64,000 nucleotides of DNA from Alphaproteobacteria bacterium. Its GTDB lineage: Bacteria > Pseudomonadota > Alphaproteobacteria > Micavibrionales > Micavibrionaceae. Location: contig JAHDXS010000002.1 in NCBI GenBank assembly GCA_023384135.1, forward strand, positions 496,001 through 560,000. Reading direction: 5' to 3'. The notes below the pieces were generated by a model that saw only the letters and a list, made by a program, of their open reading frames with translations, was not told the origin of the DNA and searched no databases. This document shows, in pieces, positions 62,250 through 64,000 of the stretch. Both the position numbers and the translations under genes were made by a program. How positions within the stretch are numbered: the stretch's first letter is position 1; the number at the start of each line of letters is the position of its first letter.

Positions 62250-63242
62250 ATGGGAATTAAAGGCGGGAACAAGCAAAAAATGAGTTCTAATTCCGTAAAA
62301 GGCTGGGTTGCGGGCGTGGGTCTATCGGCCCTCGCGGGTCTGTACGGCTACACGCAACTCTTCGAGTCTCCCGAAGAGCCCAAGGAGCGCGAACACGCCG
62401 CGCACACGATCCACCTCAAGGGCGGCGCGGGCGCTAACCCGTTTGCCGTAACGGATGAGCCACCCCCCGAAGCCGAAGAACCCCCAAGCCCTGTCGCCAG
62501 CGCATGGTCGGGCGCGGCCTCCGAGCCGCAAAAGAAAACCGATCTCAGCGAGGACCAACAACGCGCCGCGATCAGCTTCTTCGAGAAATTCAAATCCGAG
62601 CAGACAGATTACGCGCGTAAATTCGATTATCTCGACTACGCCTTCGGCGAACTGGGCCGCAACCTCGATAACGCGCATATTCTGGGCCTCGACAAGCGCG
62701 AACTCGCCAGCCTCATCCGCAATACATCTTTAAGGACCGTTCAGGAGCTCCAATACCAGCCCCCCGCCGACACCGCCTTTGGCCGCCTGATGCAGGCGAA
62801 CAACATGCGCATCGCCCACCAGCTTTCGGGCATCGCCGACGACGGAAATCTGGACGGTCTCTACGCCGAGCAGGTCACGGGCATGACCTACGACAGCATC
62901 AACCAGAACAAAATCGCCCTCGCCCTCCCGGCGGCCAAGGAGGTCTATGCATCGCTGCACGCCCTGACCCCGGATCAGGTCACGAACCTGAGCGACGACC
63001 AAGTCCAGCATTACCGCACCATGACCAATCTGGTGGACTATGTCCTCAACTCGCACGAACTGACTTATAGCGTGTTCCAGCGCAAGGAAGATCGTTACGC
63101 CGTTCTCGGCGTGGACAGGGAAGGCTGGTATCAAAGACACCTCGATCTGCACGATATGCTGGCTGCGGAGATGAAGGCCCGGATCGACCGAAACCAGCCC
63201 GCCCCGGAAACGCCCAGCCCGTGGGGCGCTCCCGGCCGTTAG
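62250..63242 (+). CDS. Membrane-anchored hypothetical protein with Pro-rich linker
   Basis: A protein of about 330 residues. A hydrophobic anchor near the N terminus (GWVAGVGLSALAGLYGYTQLF) is followed by a Pro/Glu-rich linker (EPPPEAEEPPSPVASAWSG, about 65-85) and a helical domain with DYARKFDYLDYAFGELGRNLDN and later SHELTYSVFQRKEDRYAVLG. The ATG at 62250 is preferred to the TTG at 62220; the ATG at 62280 would also retain the anchor. The helical domain probably faces the periplasm. No family is recognised. Confidence 0.55.
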   Translation: MGIKGGNKQKMSSNSVKGWVAGVGLSALAGLYGYTQLFESPEEPKEREHAAHTIHLKGGAGANPFAVTDEPPPEAEEPPSPVASAWSGAASEPQKKTDLSEDQQRAAISFFEKFKSEQTDYARKFDYLDYAFGELGRNLDNAHILGLDKRELASLIRNTSLRTVQELQYQPPADTAFGRLMQANNMRIAHQLSGIADDGNLDGLYAEQVTGMTYDSINQNKIALALPAAKEVYASLHALTPDQVTNLSDDQVQHYRTMTNLVDYVLNSHELTYSVFQRKEDRYAVLGVDREGWYQRHLDLHDMLAAEMKARIDRNQPAPETPSPWGAPGR

Positions 63243-63245
63243 GAT

Positions 63246-64000
63246 CTAGGCCGCAAACGAACTCATAAACGATTTCCAGCCGCCCGCCAGCGACTTTTGC
63301 GCGGCATTAGCCACCAGAGTCCGCTCGATCTTGAGCATATCCTCGGAAATAAGGTTTGAGGGGTTGGCAGGGTCGGTCAGACTCGCATTTTTGAAATCCG
63401 TCGCCAGATAAACGAGAATCGACTTGATATGGCTCTCGATATCTTGCGTTTCACTGATATTCTTATGGCTCTTGAGGGCTTCGATAACGGCAAGCTCCAG
63501 AACGAACGAAGGGAAAAAAAGACTCTTGGCGTTTCGCCACAATTTCATAATCCTGATTTCGCTGAGCCGGCCCGACAAAGCCACGATCTGCGTGTGCGTA
63601 TTGAGATTGGTGACCACCCATTCGCCGGTCTTGCGGTTGAAAACCCGGTGATCTTCGCTTTTCGAATTCGCCTTGCGGGCGGGAATGAGGTCGATCAGAA
63701 GACCCCCGGTCGGTACCTGAATGGCGATATGGTTAGCCCGCACGTTGGGGTATCCGTTCTTGCGCAAATGCTCGAAAAGCCCCTTATAGATGGTGACGGG
63801 TGCATGATTGTAATCATGAGCAAGCGAGATCAGCAGATCGGCGTCCGTACCCCCGGGCACGTTGGTGCCCTTGGCGAACGATCCCGTAACCCGCGAATGT
63901 TCGATGGCATCCCCGCCCCAAGCTTTGACCACAGGCAAAATCTCCACCAAGACCTGCTTGACAGAGCGGAAGCCGTCTTCCTCTGTACGTCGTTGCGTAA
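63246..64000 (-). CDS. Nucleotidyltransferase of the OAS/CD-NTase-like fold (5' end outside window)
   Basis: The frame stays open from 63246 to the right edge on the minus strand, so the true start lies beyond it; the TTG at 63950 is internal. The visible 251 residues contain VTGSFAKGTNVPGGTDADLLISL, the nucleotidyltransferase GS...DxD metal site, and later IQVPTGGLLIDLIPARK, which supplies the third Asp, followed by a helical OAS/CCA-type C-terminal domain. It could be a CD-NTase, a minimal nucleotidyltransferase or an antitoxin-type enzyme; neighbours that would decide are outside the window. Confidence 0.72.
   Translation of the reverse strand, partial: TQRRTEEDGFRSVKQVLVEILPVVKAWGGDAIEHSRVTGSFAKGTNVPGGTDADLLISLAHDYNHAPVTIYKGLFEHLRKNGYPNVRANHIAIQVPTGGLLIDLIPARKANSKSEDHRVFNRKTGEWVVTNLNTHTQIVALSGRLSEIRIMKLWRNAKSLFFPSFVLELAVIEALKSHKNISETQDIESHIKSILVYLATDFKNASLTDPANPSNLISEDMLKIERTLVANAAQKSLAGGWKSFMSSFAA

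Noticed and set aside
1-64000. CRISPR arrays, transposases, phage genes, rRNA
   Set aside because: No regularly spaced repeats, no transposase- or phage-like products and no rRNA segments were seen when reading through.

Overview
The window is chromosomal DNA of an alphaproteobacterium with moderately high GC content. The gene neighbourhoods are typical of that class: leuS-lptE-holA, mnmE / mnmG-rsmG-parA-parB, hslV beside hisB-hisH-hisA-hisF-hisE, rho-hemJ-hemH-hemE, and ppsR-maf-aroE-coaE-dnaQ with secB, fxsA, tim44 and mltA. In well-studied relatives (Caulobacter, Sinorhizobium) most of these sets sit close to the replication origin. Four parS-like ParB sites and two perfect CtrA-type boxes agree with an origin-proximal location. 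I cannot name the genus; a Rhodospirillales- or Micavibrio-like lineage would fit but is a guess.

Layout. 1-1.8 kb: end of a Mn/Zn ABC transporter operon and its MntR-type regulator. 2.0 kb: tRNA-Glu. 2.2-13 kb: radA, an XRE regulator, holA, then two genes lodged between holA and lptE (a GCS2-like ligase and a protein of the SAM-hydroxide adenosyltransferase fold), a foreign-looking CoiA-like gene, lptE, leuS and a DUF3576 lipoprotein. 13.4-22 kb: a porin with its terminator, yggS, then mostly uncharacterised genes including an Smr protein, a receiver-less OmpR-type regulator and two tandem periplasmic binding proteins. 22-33 kb: hslU, two tandem TerC genes, a trypsin-like protease cassette, hslV and six histidine genes (hisB, D, H, A, F, E) with an acetyltransferase. 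33.5-41 kb: a putative zincin, parB, parA, rsmG, mnmG and mnmE. 41-49 kb: a CxxC-rich membrane protein, small unknowns, rho, hemJ, hemH and hemE. 49.1-52.8 kb: origin-like intergenic DNA and two overlapping paralogous genes. 52.8-64 kb: dnaQ, a glutamine amidotransferase, coaE, aroE, maf, ppsR, secB, fxsA, tim44, mltA, a small AT-rich island with a frameshifted HAD gene, two unknowns and a nucleotidyltransferase that runs off the right edge.

The core genes form compact minus-strand operons with 4-nt to about 50-nt overlaps. Three AT-rich insertions stand out against this background: the CoiA-like gene (8.1-9.4 kb), the protease gene (25.6-26.8 kb) and the HAD island (60.4-61.5 kb). The protease gene is the clearest. 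It is bounded by an exact 22-bp direct repeat formed from the overlapping 3' ends of terC2 and hslV, so both host genes stay intact.

I see no rRNA, CRISPR array, transposase or phage module. All statements come from reading the sequence; no database search or computation was run.
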